64,000 nt of DNA from an uncultured Clostridia bacterium (GTDB lineage Bacteria; Bacillota; Clostridia; Christensenellales; UBA1242). The notes under the pieces are model-generated. The model had not been told where the DNA came from. It made no database searches and saw nothing but the letters and a program-made list of their open reading frames with translations. Every line of letters starts with the position of its first letter. Within the stretch, counting starts at the first letter, position 1. Shown here piece by piece: positions 25,626-35,726 of the stretch. The translations under genes and the position numbers were made by a program. The DNA lies in contig CALVLZ010000010.1 of assembly GCA_944341445.1 (NCBI GenBank), forward strand, positions 1 through 64,000, written 5' to 3'.

Positions 25626-27158
25626 ATGTTAGCAAAATTAAATAGTTTTGGTTTATCTGGAATTGAAGGATATTTGGTAACTATTGAAATAGATATAAAC
25701 AAGGGTTTGCCTGGTTATGATATTGTTGGGATGGTTGGCACAAGCATAAAAGAAAGCAAAGAAAGAGTTAGAAGTGCAATAAAAAATAGTGCTTTAAATT
25801 ATCCAATTAACAAAATAACAATAAATTTGGCTCCTGCAAACACAAAAAAAGATGGTGCTTTTTATGATTTGCCAATTGCCTTAGGTTTGCTTTCTGCAAC
25901 AGATCAGGTTAACAACGAAGAAATTAAAAAATACATAATTTTAGGCGAGTTGGGTTTAGATGGCTCTGTTAGAAAAGTTAATGGTGTTTTGCCAACTTTA
26001 ATTTCAGCAAGAGAATTGGGTTTTAAAAATTTTATTATTCCAAAAGAGAATGAAAAAGAAGCATCATACATTGATGGAATTAATGTTTACACTGTTAAGT
26101 GTTTATCTGAAGCGGTGGATTTTTTAAATGGTGATTTAAAATTAAACAAAGTTGAATTAACAACATTTCAAGAAATTAGAGAAAACAATGTTTCAAAAGT
26201 TGATTTTAAATATGTTAAAGGTCAAACAATTGCAAAAAGAGCATTAGAGATTGCTGCTGCGGGTGGTCATAATATAATTATGGTTGGTCCACCTGGAAGC
26301 GGAAAAACAATGCTTGCTAAATGTTTTCCAACAATTTTGCCAGATTTAACTTTTGAAGAAGCTTTGGAAGTTACAAAAATTCATTCAGTTGCTGGTGTTT
26401 TGGATGAAAGCAAAGGAATTATCACTAACAGACCATACAGGGCACCTCATCACACAGCAACGACTTTATCCTTAACAGGCGGTGGAAAGCATGCAATGCC
26501 GGGTGAGATAAGTTTGGCTCATAATGGCGTGCTATTTTTAGATGAAATGCCAGAGTATAACAGACATACAATTGAAACTTTAAGACAACCATTGGAAGAT
26601 GGAGTTATAACAATTTCCAGAGTTGAAGCAACTGTTGAATATCCTGCAAATTTCACACTTATTGCAAGTATGAATCCTTGTCCTTGTGGAAATTATGGAA
26701 GCCGTGAAAAAGAGTGTAAATGCACACCTCAACAAATTCATAAATATTTAAGTAAAATATCTGGACCATTAATGGATAGAATTGATTTGCAAATTGAAGT
26801 TGATAATGTTAAATATGAAGAATTAACTTCAACCGATTTAGAAGAAAGCAGTGAAGAAATTAAAAAGAGAGTTGATTTTGCAAGAAAAATTCAACTTGAA
26901 AGATTTAAAAATGATAAAAACTTTTGCAACGCAAAAATGAATGATGTTCAATTAAAAAAATATTGTAAACTAAGTTCAAATTGTGCAAGCATTTTAAAAA
27001 CAGCGTTTGAAGAATTAAGCTTAAGTGCTCGTGCATATTCTAGAATTTTAAAAGTTGCAAGAACTATTGCAGATTTAGATAATTCTGATGAAATTTTAGA
27101 AGATCATTTAATTGAAGCAATTTCATATAGAAGCATAGATAAAAAATATTGGGATTAA
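25626..27158 (+). CDS. comM: ComM/YifB family Mg-chelatase-like AAA+ ATPase
   Basis: ComM-type helicases extend branch migration during natural transformation in other bacteria; here the next gene is dprA, which supports a recombination role. The 510 residues comprise an N-terminal Lon-protease-like (ChlI) domain (1-170), the AAA+ core with Walker A GPPGSGKTMLAK at 221-232, Walker B VLFLDEMPEYN, and a Cys-containing NPCPCGNYGSREKECKC insert before the C-terminal lid. The ATG follows GGAGAAG. dprA begins just after the stop. Confidence 0.94.
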   Translation: MLAKLNSFGLSGIEGYLVTIEIDINKGLPGYDIVGMVGTSIKESKERVRSAIKNSALNYPINKITINLAPANTKKDGAFYDLPIALGLLSATDQVNNEEIKKYIILGELGLDGSVRKVNGVLPTLISARELGFKNFIIPKENEKEASYIDGINVYTVKCLSEAVDFLNGDLKLNKVELTTFQEIRENNVSKVDFKYVKGQTIAKRALEIAAAGGHNIIMVGPPGSGKTMLAKCFPTILPDLTFEEALEVTKIHSVAGVLDESKGIITNRPYRAPHHTATTLSLTGGGKHAMPGEISLAHNGVLFLDEMPEYNRHTIETLRQPLEDGVITISRVEATVEYPANFTLIASMNPCPCGNYGSREKECKCTPQQIHKYLSKISGPLMDRIDLQIEVDNVKYEELTSTDLEESSEEIKKRVDFARKIQLERFKNDKNFCNAKMNDVQLKKYCKLSSNCASILKTAFEELSLSARAYSRILKVARTIADLDNSDEILEDHLIEAISYRSIDKKYWD

Positions 27159-27163
27159 CAAAA

Positions 27164-28258
27164 ATGTATAATAAAACAGAAAAACAATTAATTTGGCTTT
27201 GCAGTGTTGATTTTTTAACACTGAATAAGCAAAATTTAATACTGAATGTTTGTGGTGGTGCAAACAATTTATTTGATAATTTTGTAAGTAAAAAGTTAGA
27301 AATTTTGAAGATTGTTGATAATTCTCAATACGAAGAAATGTTGGGAATAATGAATGAACAAAAAATTGACAAAATTATTGATAAATATGAAAAATGTAAC
27401 ATCAAATTTGTTACATATGAAAGTTGCACTTATCCTAAACTACTAAAAGAAACAAATTCTGCACCGTTAGTTCTTTACGCAAAAGGCAATGTTGATTTGT
27501 TAAATTCAAATTGCATTGCGTGTGTTGGAACAAGAAGAATAACTAATTATGGTAAAACGGTTACAGAAATGTTTTGCAAAACTTTGTGTAAGCATTTTAC
27601 AATTGTTAGCGGGCTTGCAGATGGTGTTGATACAGTTGCTGCTAAAACAACAATTGAAAATGGTGGTAAAACAATTGCAGTGTTAGGAAGTGGTTTAAAT
27701 GAAATTTATCCAGCAACTAACACAAATTTGGCAAATAAAATTGTTGAAAGTGGTGGTTTGATTATTAGTGAATATAAACCAAACGAAAAACCTCAAACTT
27801 ATTATTTCCCTTTAAGAAATAGAATTATTGCAGGAATTAGTTTGGGAACACTAATAACAGAAGCCACAGAAAAAAGTGGAAGTATGCACACTAAAAATTA
27901 CGCACTTGAATATAACAGAGATTTGTTTGTAGTTCCAGCAAGAATAACAGATATGTATTCTTTGGGTTGCAATAAAATAATTAAAAGCATGCAAGGATGC
28001 ATTGTTTTAAATCCTAATGATATTTTAGAAAATTACAAAAAAGAACTTGAAGAAGAAAACAAAAAAACAATTCAATTAACAATTCAAGAAGCAAAAATTA
28101 TTAATGTGTTGCAAAAGGGTGAATGCCATTTTGATGAAATTTTAGAAAAAACAGGGTTTGAAAGCCGTGTTTTAACAACACAATTAATAAAAATGGAAAT
28201 GAAAAAACTTGTTAAAAAACTTCCTAACAATTATTACGAAATTACAAAAAACTTTTAA
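27164..28258 (+). CDS. dprA: DNA processing protein DprA
   Basis: DprA loads RecA onto incoming single-stranded DNA. I use ATG 27164; the TTG at 27149 lies inside comM. The ribosome binding site is weak (GGGATT), suggesting coupling to comM. The 364-residue product has an N-terminal helical region, the Rossmann core with VGTRRITNYGK, SGLADGVDT, VLGSGLNEIYP, PLRNRIIAG and SGSMHTKNYALE, and a C-terminal winged-helix domain (about 290-364). Together with comM it implies DNA uptake or recombination capacity, though the uptake machinery is outside the window. Confidence 0.94.
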   Translation: MYNKTEKQLIWLCSVDFLTLNKQNLILNVCGGANNLFDNFVSKKLEILKIVDNSQYEEMLGIMNEQKIDKIIDKYEKCNIKFVTYESCTYPKLLKETNSAPLVLYAKGNVDLLNSNCIACVGTRRITNYGKTVTEMFCKTLCKHFTIVSGLADGVDTVAAKTTIENGGKTIAVLGSGLNEIYPATNTNLANKIVESGGLIISEYKPNEKPQTYYFPLRNRIIAGISLGTLITEATEKSGSMHTKNYALEYNRDLFVVPARITDMYSLGCNKIIKSMQGCIVLNPNDILENYKKELEEENKKTIQLTIQEAKIINVLQKGECHFDEILEKTGFESRVLTTQLIKMEMKKLVKKLPNNYYEITKNF

Positions 28259-28288
28259 TATTTGTTTGGCATATTATTTGGAGGAATA

Positions 28289-30436
28289 ATGGATTTAGTT
28301 ATTATAGAAGGTATTGGAAAGGTTGAAACAATAAAAAAATTGGTTGGTTCTAACTATGACGTTGTTGCAACAAATGGCCACGTTAGAGATTTGCCAACTA
28401 ACAGACTTGCAGTTAATATTCTTGATAATTTTGAACCACAATATGAAATAATACCTGATAAAAAAGATATTGTTAAAAAATTACAAGACAAAATTAAAAA
28501 AGCAAATAATGTTTATTTAGCAAGCGACCCAGACCGAGAAGGGGAAGCAATTTCTTGGCATTTAAGTCAAATTTTAGGTTTAGACCCTAAAAAGCCAATT
28601 CGTGCAACTTACAACCAAATTTCAAAAGAAGCAGTGCTTGAAGCATTAAAAAATCCAAGACCTTTGGATGAAAATTTATTTAATGCACAACAAGCAAGAA
28701 GAATACTAGATAGATTGGTAGGTTATAAACTTTCTCCAATTTTAAACAAAAAAATTCAACCAAAACTTAGTGCAGGTAGAGTTCAAAGTGCAACATTAAA
28801 AATATTGGTTGATAGAGAACGTGAAATTAGAAAATTTAAACCACAAGAATATTGGACATTTTTAGCAAATTTATCTAAATTGAACGATGAAAATCAAAAC
28901 TTTAGAGCAAGTTTAATAAAAGTTAGCAACAAAAAAGTTAATGTTAAAAACAAAGAAGAAGCAGACGTTGTTTTAAATGAACTAAACCAAAACAATTTTG
29001 TTGTTAAAAACATAAAAAAGAGTGTTGGAAAAAGCAAACCACAAGCACCTTTCACAACTTCAACAATGCAACAAGAAGCATCTTCAAAACTTGGCTTTAA
29101 TGTTAAAAAGGTTAGTTCTTGTGCTCAACAATTGTATGAAGGTGTTGAAATTAAAGGCGAAGGAAAAGTTGCGTTAATAACATACATTCGTACAGACTCT
29201 GTTAGAGTTTCACCAGAAGCACAAAGCATGGCTAAAAATTTTATTATTGATAAATTTGGAAAGAAATATTATCCATCAACACCAAATGTTTATAAAACAA
29301 AAAAATCTGCACAAGATGCGCACGAGGCTATTAGACCAATTAATTTGAATAGAACACCAGAGATGGTTAAAGATTCTTTAAGTGCAGATAACTACAAATT
29401 ATACAAATTAATTTACAATAAATTTTTAGCAAGTCAAATGGCAGAAAGCACATATAATTCCGTTGTTGCAGAAATTGAAAATGATAAATATTTATTTAAA
29501 GCTGTTGGAAAAACACCCTTGTTTGATGGTTACACAGCAGTTTATAATTTAGATAAAAAACCAACTAAAAAGTTAGATAACAATGAAGAAGTTGATGAAA
29601 GTGAAAATGCAAATTTGCCAGAGTTAACTGAAAATGAATTGTTAAAATTATTAAGCATTGTTCCAAGCCAAAAATTCACAAAACCACCAAGCAGGTTCAC
29701 TGAAGCAAGTTTGGTTAAGGAAATGGAAGAAAGCGGAATTGGAAGACCATCAACTTATGCTGCAACAATAACAGTTTTAGCAAACAGAAAATATACCGAA
29801 CTAGACGGAAAAAGTTTAAAACCAACAGAATTGGGCGAAAAAGTTACCGAAATGTTAGAAAAATATTTTGGTGATATAATTGAAGTTGATTTTACTGCAA
29901 GTATGGAAAATAAACTAGATGAAATTGCTGAAGAAGGCTTAGATTGGCACGGAGTTATTAGAAAGTTTTATGACCATTTTGCAAAAGAGTTGCAGGTTGC
30001 AGATAAAGATTTTGTTAAATTTAAAATGGAACCAAAACAAACAGATATTAAATGTGAAAAATGTGGTAGTCCAATGTTAATAAGAACAGGAAAATTTGGC
30101 GAATTTTTAGCTTGTAGTAATTATCCAGCTTGCAAAAATGCAAAAAGGTTAGAACATGTTATTGCAAAATGCCCAAAATGTGGAAAAAATGTTTTGGAAA
30201 AGAAAAGCAAGAAAAACAAAACTTTTTATGGTTGTGAAGATTATCCTAATTGCGATTTTGTTTCTTGGGAAATTCCTGTTGAAGAAAAATGCCCAAATTG
30301 TGGAAGTTATATGACTAAAAAAGAATATTACGGAAATGTTAGAATTAAATGCTCTAATGAAAAATGTAATTATTCAAAAACAATAAAAAAAGAACAAAAT
30401 GCTAATAATTCAAAAGAACAAAATGCTGAACAATAA
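28289..30436 (+). CDS. topA: DNA topoisomerase I (type IA)
   Basis: The enzyme relaxes negative supercoils through a tyrosyl-5'-phosphate intermediate. The ATG at 28289 follows GGAGG; an upstream in-frame TTG (28262) is rejected. The 715 residues contain a Toprim domain (ASDPDREGEAISWHL), the AGRVQSATLKILVDRE DNA-binding segment, the catalytic tyrosine in TYIRTDSVRVS, and three C-terminal zinc ribbons (CEKCG...C, CPKCG...C, CPNCG...C) from about residue 590. The dprA-topA-trmFO order is the classical Firmicutes one. Confidence 0.97.
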   Translation: MDLVIIEGIGKVETIKKLVGSNYDVVATNGHVRDLPTNRLAVNILDNFEPQYEIIPDKKDIVKKLQDKIKKANNVYLASDPDREGEAISWHLSQILGLDPKKPIRATYNQISKEAVLEALKNPRPLDENLFNAQQARRILDRLVGYKLSPILNKKIQPKLSAGRVQSATLKILVDREREIRKFKPQEYWTFLANLSKLNDENQNFRASLIKVSNKKVNVKNKEEADVVLNELNQNNFVVKNIKKSVGKSKPQAPFTTSTMQQEASSKLGFNVKKVSSCAQQLYEGVEIKGEGKVALITYIRTDSVRVSPEAQSMAKNFIIDKFGKKYYPSTPNVYKTKKSAQDAHEAIRPINLNRTPEMVKDSLSADNYKLYKLIYNKFLASQMAESTYNSVVAEIENDKYLFKAVGKTPLFDGYTAVYNLDKKPTKKLDNNEEVDESENANLPELTENELLKLLSIVPSQKFTKPPSRFTEASLVKEMEESGIGRPSTYAATITVLANRKYTELDGKSLKPTELGEKVTEMLEKYFGDIIEVDFTASMENKLDEIAEEGLDWHGVIRKFYDHFAKELQVADKDFVKFKMEPKQTDIKCEKCGSPMLIRTGKFGEFLACSNYPACKNAKRLEHVIAKCPKCGKNVLEKKSKKNKTFYGCEDYPNCDFVSWEIPVEEKCPNCGSYMTKKEYYGNVRIKCSNEKCNYSKTIKKEQNANNSKEQNAEQ

Positions 30437-30447
30437 GGAAAATAAAA

Positions 30448-31779
30448 GTGAAACAAAAAAATAATACTGTTAATGTTATAGGTGCAGGGCTTGCTGGGTG
30501 TGAAGCGTGCTATCAATTGTTAAAAAGAGGAATTAATGTTAACTTGTATGAAATGAAACCTGTTAAATTTTCTCCTGCACACAAAAACCCAAACTTTGCA
30601 GAACTTGTTTGTTCAAATTCATTAAAAAGCAATCTGCTTTCAACTGCTGGTGGGATGTTAAAAGAAGAGTTAAGAACTTTGGATAGTTTAGTTATTAAAT
30701 GTGCTGATATTACTAAAGTTCCAGCAGGTGGTGCACTTGCAGTTGATAGAAATAAATTTAGTGAACTTATAACAAACGAATTAAAAAAATTTGAAAACCT
30801 TAAAATAATTAACGAAGAAGTTAAAAAAATAGATGTTAATATTCCAACAATAGTTGCAACAGGCCCACTAACTAGTGATGATTTGTTTAGCAACTTAAAA
30901 GAAATTTTAGGTGAAGAATATTTATATTTTTTTGATGCAATTGCACCAATTGTGGCATACGATTCCATAGATTTTAATTATGCCTTTGTTGGTGATAGAT
31001 ATGGCAAAGGAACAGGCGATTATATTAATTGCGTTATGAATAAAGAAGAGTATTTAACATTTTATAACGAATTAATAAATGCCCAAACTGCAGAATTGCA
31101 CGATTTTGAAAATGATAAAGTTTTTGAAGCGTGTATGCCTGTTGAAGTTTTAGCCAAAAGAGGAGAAGATGCTTTAAGGTTTGGACCATTAAAACCTGTT
31201 GGATTAACAAATCCAAATAGCAACGAAAAACCATATGCAGTTGTTCAGTTAAGAAGAGAAACTGTTATGAATGATTATTTTAATATGGTTGGATTTCAAA
31301 CGCATCTAACTTGGGCAGAACAAAGAAGAGTGTTTAGTTTAATTCCCGCATTAAGAAATGCAGAATTTATTAAATATGGTGTTATGCATAGAAACACATA
31401 TATAAATGCCCCAAAACTATTAAACGAATATTATCAATTAAAAAGCATTCCTAACATATTCTTTGCGGGGCAAATAACAGGTGTTGAAGGCTATATTGAA
31501 AGCATTTCTAGTGGGTTAATGGCTGGAATTAATTTATATAATTACATAAACCAAAAACCATTATTGTGCTTTGGCAATAAAACTATGATAGGTGCGTTAG
31601 CAAATTATATTGCAAATGCAAGCATCAAGGGTTTTCAACCAATGAGTAGTAATATGGGAATTGTTGAACCACTAGATGTTAGAATAAAAGATAAAACAGA
31701 AAGATATTTAAAAATAGCAGAAAGAAGTTTAAACATAATAAAACAAGAAATAAAAGGAGAAAATTATGAGCGAGTTTAA
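30448..31779 (+). CDS. trmFO: tRNA uracil-54 methyltransferase TrmFO (folate/FAD-dependent)
   Basis: TrmFO forms m5U54 (ribothymidine) in tRNA using methylenetetrahydrofolate and FAD. It starts with GTG 30448 after AAGGAAA. The 443-residue product has the FAD site [16 protein letters not shown] near the N-terminus, the conserved [11 protein letters not shown] segment, and a C-terminal [16 protein letters not shown] motif. It overlaps hslV by 14 bases. The folate requirement matters because folD is missing from its usual nusB-xseA position downstream. Confidence 0.96.
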   Translation: MKQKNNTVNVIGAGLAGCEACYQLLKRGINVNLYEMKPVKFSPAHKNPNFAELVCSNSLKSNLLSTAGGMLKEELRTLDSLVIKCADITKVPAGGALAVDRNKFSELITNELKKFENLKIINEEVKKIDVNIPTIVATGPLTSDDLFSNLKEILGEEYLYFFDAIAPIVAYDSIDFNYAFVGDRYGKGTGDYINCVMNKEEYLTFYNELINAQTAELHDFENDKVFEACMPVEVLAKRGEDALRFGPLKPVGLTNPNSNEKPYAVVQLRRETVMNDYFNMVGFQTHLTWAEQRRVFSLIPALRNAEFIKYGVMHRNTYINAPKLLNEYYQLKSIPNIFFAGQITGVEGYIESISSGLMAGINLYNYINQKPLLCFGNKTMIGALANYIANASIKGFQPMSSNMGIVEPLDVRIKDKTERYLKIAERSLNIIKQEIKGENYERV

Positions 31780-32302
31780 AGGAACAACAATTGTTGCAGT
31801 AAAAAAAGATGGCAAAACAGCAATTGCAGGTGATGGCCAAGTAACTTTAGGAGAAAGAGTTATTTTAAAAGGAAACGCTGTTAAAGTTAGAAGAATTTTT
31901 AACGATAAAGTTGTTTTAGGTTTTGCTGGCTCCGTTGCAGATGCTTTTGCATTAAGCGCAAGATTTGAAGAGTTGTTGCAAAAATTTAGTGGCAATTTAA
32001 TGCGTAGTGCAGTTGAAATTGCAATTGGATTTAGAGATGATAAATATGCAAGAAAATTAGAAGCACAAATGATTGTTGCAGACAAAGATTCTGTTATGTT
32101 AGTTTCAGGAACAGGTGAGGTTATTGAACCAGATGGCGGTGTTATTGCAATTGGAAGTGGTGGAAATTATGCGTTTGCAGCGGCAAAAGCATTGGTGCAA
32201 AACACTAACTTATCTGCAAAAGAAATTGCGGAAAAAGCAATAAGATTGGCTGGTGAAATTTGTGTGTTCACAAACGACCACATAACAGTTGAGGAGGTTT
32301 AA
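31766..32302 (+). CDS. hslV: ATP-dependent protease subunit HslV (ClpQ/CodW)
   Basis: The proteolytic core of the HslVU protease. The 178 residues begin [12 protein letters not shown]; the catalytic N-terminal threonine would be Thr7 (or Thr8) after removal of a short propeptide, similar to Bacillus ClpQ, which also has residues before the catalytic end. [10 protein letters not shown] and the [14 protein letters not shown] segment are typical. An AAGGAGA site lies within the 3' end of trmFO. Confidence 0.95.
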   Translation: MSEFKGTTIVAVKKDGKTAIAGDGQVTLGERVILKGNAVKVRRIFNDKVVLGFAGSVADAFALSARFEELLQKFSGNLMRSAVEIAIGFRDDKYARKLEAQMIVADKDSVMLVSGTGEVIEPDGGVIAIGSGGNYAFAAAKALVQNTNLSAKEIAEKAIRLAGEICVFTNDHITVEEV

Positions 32303-32303
32303 T

Positions 32304-33620
32304 ATGAATTTATCACCAAAGGAAATAGTTTTAGAATTAGATAAATATATTATTGGTCAAGAAAAAGCAAAAAGAGCAGTTGCAATTGCTTTAAGAAATA
32401 GATATAGAAGAAGTAAATTATCTAAAGAATTAAGAGATGAAATAACTCCTAAAAACATAATTATGCAAGGCCCAACAGGTGTTGGTAAAACAGAAATTGC
32501 AAGAAGACTTGCGAAACTTGTTAAAGCACCTTTTATTAAGGTTGAAGCAACAAAATACACAGAAGTTGGCTATGTTGGAAGAGATTGCGAAAGCATGATT
32601 AGAGATTTAGTTGAAGTTTCTGTTCGTATGGTTAAAGAAGAAAAAATTAAACAAGTTAAAGATAAAGCAGAAGAAGTTGTAACAAACAAAATTGTTGATG
32701 CAATAATTGAACAAAAAAGAATGTCTGGTTCTACAGATATTGTTAATTGGGATGAATATAAAACTTCATTAAAAGAAGATGTTAAACTTGGAAAATGTGA
32801 TGATGAAATTATTGAAATAAATGTTAAGGAAGCTTCAAAACCATTAGGTATGATTGCAGGGCTTGGTGGGGATATGGATATTTCAAATATGTTAGGTTCA
32901 ATATTTCCAGCAGGCAAAAGAAGAAAAAAAGTAACAGTAGCCCAAGCAAAAACATTATTAACAGATGAAGAAAGCGAAAAATTAATTGATGAAGAAAGTG
33001 TTAATGCTGAAGCAATAAGAAGAGCAGAACAAGAAGGTATTGTTTTTATTGATGAAATAGATAAAATTGCAGGCAAAAATGCATCAAAAGGTCCAGATGT
33101 TTCTAGAGAAGGTGTTCAAAGAGATATTTTACCTTTAGTTGAAGGTTCAACTGTTACAACAAAATATGGCACAATAAAAACAGACTACATTTTGTTTATT
33201 GCTGCAGGTGCTTTCCACGTTAGCAAAGTTGAAGATTTAATTCCAGAATTTCAAGGAAGATTTCCAATTAGAGTTGAACTTAGCAGTTTAACAAAATATG
33301 ATTTTTATAAAATTTTAACACAACCAAAAAATGCTTTAACATTGCAATATGCAGAAATGCTAAAAGTGGATAATATAAATTTAATATTCAAAGAAGATGC
33401 GCTAGAAGCTATTAGTGAATTAGCAGAAAAAGAAAACGAAACACAAGAAAATATTGGAGCAAGAAGATTGCACACATTAATGGAAGCTTTGGTTGAAGAT
33501 ATTTCGTTTAACGCAAACGGAACACAACCAATGACTGATGTTGTAATTGATAATGCTTATGTTTCAAAAGTGTTTAAGGAAACTAAAAAGAAATACGATT
33601 TACACAAATATATTTTGTAA
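32304..33620 (+). CDS. hslU: HslVU unfoldase ATPase subunit HslU (ClpY/CodX)
   Basis: The AAA+ unfoldase of HslVU. The ATG at 32304 follows GAGGAGG; an upstream TTG at 32289 is rejected. The 438 residues show IIGQEKAKRAVAIA, Walker A GPTGVGKTE, Walker B VFIDEIDKIA, the LIPEFQGRFPIRVEL sensor region, and a C-terminal KYIL tail that in the family docks into HslV. In Bacillus codY follows; here a HelD-like gene follows. Confidence 0.96.
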   Translation: MNLSPKEIVLELDKYIIGQEKAKRAVAIALRNRYRRSKLSKELRDEITPKNIIMQGPTGVGKTEIARRLAKLVKAPFIKVEATKYTEVGYVGRDCESMIRDLVEVSVRMVKEEKIKQVKDKAEEVVTNKIVDAIIEQKRMSGSTDIVNWDEYKTSLKEDVKLGKCDDEIIEINVKEASKPLGMIAGLGGDMDISNMLGSIFPAGKRRKKVTVAQAKTLLTDEESEKLIDEESVNAEAIRRAEQEGIVFIDEIDKIAGKNASKGPDVSREGVQRDILPLVEGSTVTTKYGTIKTDYILFIAAGAFHVSKVEDLIPEFQGRFPIRVELSSLTKYDFYKILTQPKNALTLQYAEMLKVDNINLIFKEDALEAISELAEKENETQENIGARRLHTLMEALVEDISFNANGTQPMTDVVIDNAYVSKVFKETKKKYDLHKYIL

Positions 33621-33648
33621 TATCTAATTAAAATGCAAAGGAAAATTT

Positions 33649-35712
33649 ATGCAAAACAAAGAGTTTGAAATTGAACAACAATATCTAAATAATGTTGAAA
33701 ACGCAATTAGCGAACAAATCTGTGAAATAAATAAATTTGTTGAAGTTCAAAACAAAAAAATTGACCAAGATAAGGAAAATTTTAGAGATTTGCGTAGTAC
33801 AGAATTTGATGCTCAAGAACGTGACCAAATGTTTGAAGACATTGAAAATCGTGTTAACGATATTAACACTAAACTTGCTTATGCAAACAGTATAAACAGA
33901 ATAAAAAATAACCCATATTTTGGTAGAGTTGATTTGGTTGAAAATGGTTCTAATAAAGTTTTAAAAAACTACGTTGGCTTTAGAAATATTCAAAATGAAA
34001 AACAGCAATATTTAGTTCTAGATTGGCGTGCACCAATTGCTAGCATGTTTTATGATTATGATAAAGGCCCTTATTCTTATAAAACAAGTTCAGGTGTTAT
34101 TAAAGGTGAAATAATTAATAAAAGACAATATAGAATAAGAAACGCAAAATTGGAATATTATTTTGATTCTGACATAAAAGTGGATGATGAATTATTGCAA
34201 GAAGCTTTAAGTGGAAATGCTGGCACAAAAATGCAAAATATTGTTGCAACAATTCAAAAAGAACAAAACAAAGTTATACGATGTGATGAAAACAAAAACA
34301 TTGTGGTTTTGGGCGTTGCGGGAAGTGGTAAAACATCCATTGCCTTGCACAGAGTTGCATATATTTTATATAAAATGCGTGGCAAAATTTCACATAACGA
34401 AATTTTAATATTATCACCAAACAATGTTTTTTCTAGTTATATTTCTTCTGTTTTGCCAGATTTGGGTGAGGAAAATGTTATTGAAACAACTTTTGATAAC
34501 ATAATTTCTGAAGAACTAAACAGTGAATATAAAATTGAATCTAAAATGGAACAAATTGAAAGAATTATGAATAATGAAAGTGAAGTGGCAGATTTTGAAG
34601 AAAAAGTTTCTTACGATTTTTTTGAAAATATGCTAAATTATTTGTATCAATTTGTTAACATTAATTTCAAACCAAAAGATATAACTTTAGGAAATGTTGT
34701 AATTAAAGATAGCTATATAAAATACAGGTTTTTTAAATCATATTCTAACCAAAAACCAAGCGTAAGAATCAGATATATTCTAAACGATATTGTTGAAGAT
34801 AACTTTAAAAATGTTGGTAATTTATTGCCAGATATTGAAGAGTTTTTAAACGCAAAACTTTATAGAATGTTTAAACAAAATAACATCTATAATATTTACT
34901 CTGAGTTTTTAAAAAGCATTAATAAAAAATTTATTTTTGCAAACCACAAAATTAAAAATGAAGACGCACAAAGTTTGTTATTAATTAAAGACTTCTTATA
35001 TGGAACAAACGTAAGAAGTAATTTCAAACATTTAATTATTGATGAAATGCAAGATTACAGTGCAACAGCACTTTATATGATTAATAATTTGTTTAATTGC
35101 CCAAAAACAATTTTAGGGGATATTGCTCAATCTGTTGATTCAGAAATAAGCAAGCAAACTTTTGCAGAATTGAATAAATTAATTGGAAATGATTATGAAT
35201 TTGTTAAGTTAACAAAAAGTTATAGAAGTGCGTATGAAATAACAAAACTTGCAAACACAATAATAAAAAGAAAAAATGTGGAATTTGTTAATAAAAACGA
35301 AAGCATTCCATCTCTTTTAAAATGTGAAGATATAGAACATTTAGAAAAATCATTAACAACAAAAATAGAAGAATTTGAAAAAAATGGTTGCAAAACAATT
35401 GCTGTTTTAACAAAAAGTTTTAAAAAAGCAAAAGAAGTTTATAATTTGTTAAAACAAGCAAATGTTGATGTTACTTTAGTTAATGATGATTGCACAGAAT
35501 ATAATTCAAAAGTTATGGTTTTAAGCATTTATCAAAGTAAAGGCTTGGAATTTGATGGTGTTATAGTGTATAATACAAATGCAAAAAACTTTAAAAATAA
35601 AATAGATAAACAACTTTTGTATATTGGCGTTACTCGTGCATTAAAACAAGTTTGTTTAGTGTACACAGTTAAACCAACAAAGTTTGTTTTGAAATATTTT
35701 AATGAAAATTAA
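33649..35712 (+). CDS. helD: HelD-like superfamily 1 ATPase (RNA polymerase recycling factor)
   Basis: HelD proteins release stalled or inactive RNA polymerase using UvrD-like ATPase domains and an N-terminal coiled-coil arm. The 687-residue product starts with a charged coiled coil (about 1-90), then YLVLDWRAPIASMFYD, a HelD-type insertion, Walker A GVAGSGKTSIALHR (about residue 222), motif II LIIDEMQDYSATAL, and motif VI LLYIGVTRALKQ. The lack of UvrD helicase-specific architecture and the N-terminal arm favour HelD over UvrD/PcrA. It lies between hslU and hisS in the same transcript. Confidence 0.88.
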   Translation: MQNKEFEIEQQYLNNVENAISEQICEINKFVEVQNKKIDQDKENFRDLRSTEFDAQERDQMFEDIENRVNDINTKLAYANSINRIKNNPYFGRVDLVENGSNKVLKNYVGFRNIQNEKQQYLVLDWRAPIASMFYDYDKGPYSYKTSSGVIKGEIINKRQYRIRNAKLEYYFDSDIKVDDELLQEALSGNAGTKMQNIVATIQKEQNKVIRCDENKNIVVLGVAGSGKTSIALHRVAYILYKMRGKISHNEILILSPNNVFSSYISSVLPDLGEENVIETTFDNIISEELNSEYKIESKMEQIERIMNNESEVADFEEKVSYDFFENMLNYLYQFVNINFKPKDITLGNVVIKDSYIKYRFFKSYSNQKPSVRIRYILNDIVEDNFKNVGNLLPDIEEFLNAKLYRMFKQNNIYNIYSEFLKSINKKFIFANHKIKNEDAQSLLLIKDFLYGTNVRSNFKHLIIDEMQDYSATALYMINNLFNCPKTILGDIAQSVDSEISKQTFAELNKLIGNDYEFVKLTKSYRSAYEITKLANTIIKRKNVEFVNKNESIPSLLKCEDIEHLEKSLTTKIEEFEKNGCKTIAVLTKSFKKAKEVYNLLKQANVDVTLVNDDCTEYNSKVMVLSIYQSKGLEFDGVIVYNTNAKNFKNKIDKQLLYIGVTRALKQVCLVYTVKPTKFVLKYFNEN

Positions 35713-35726
35713 AAAGGATTAAGTTT

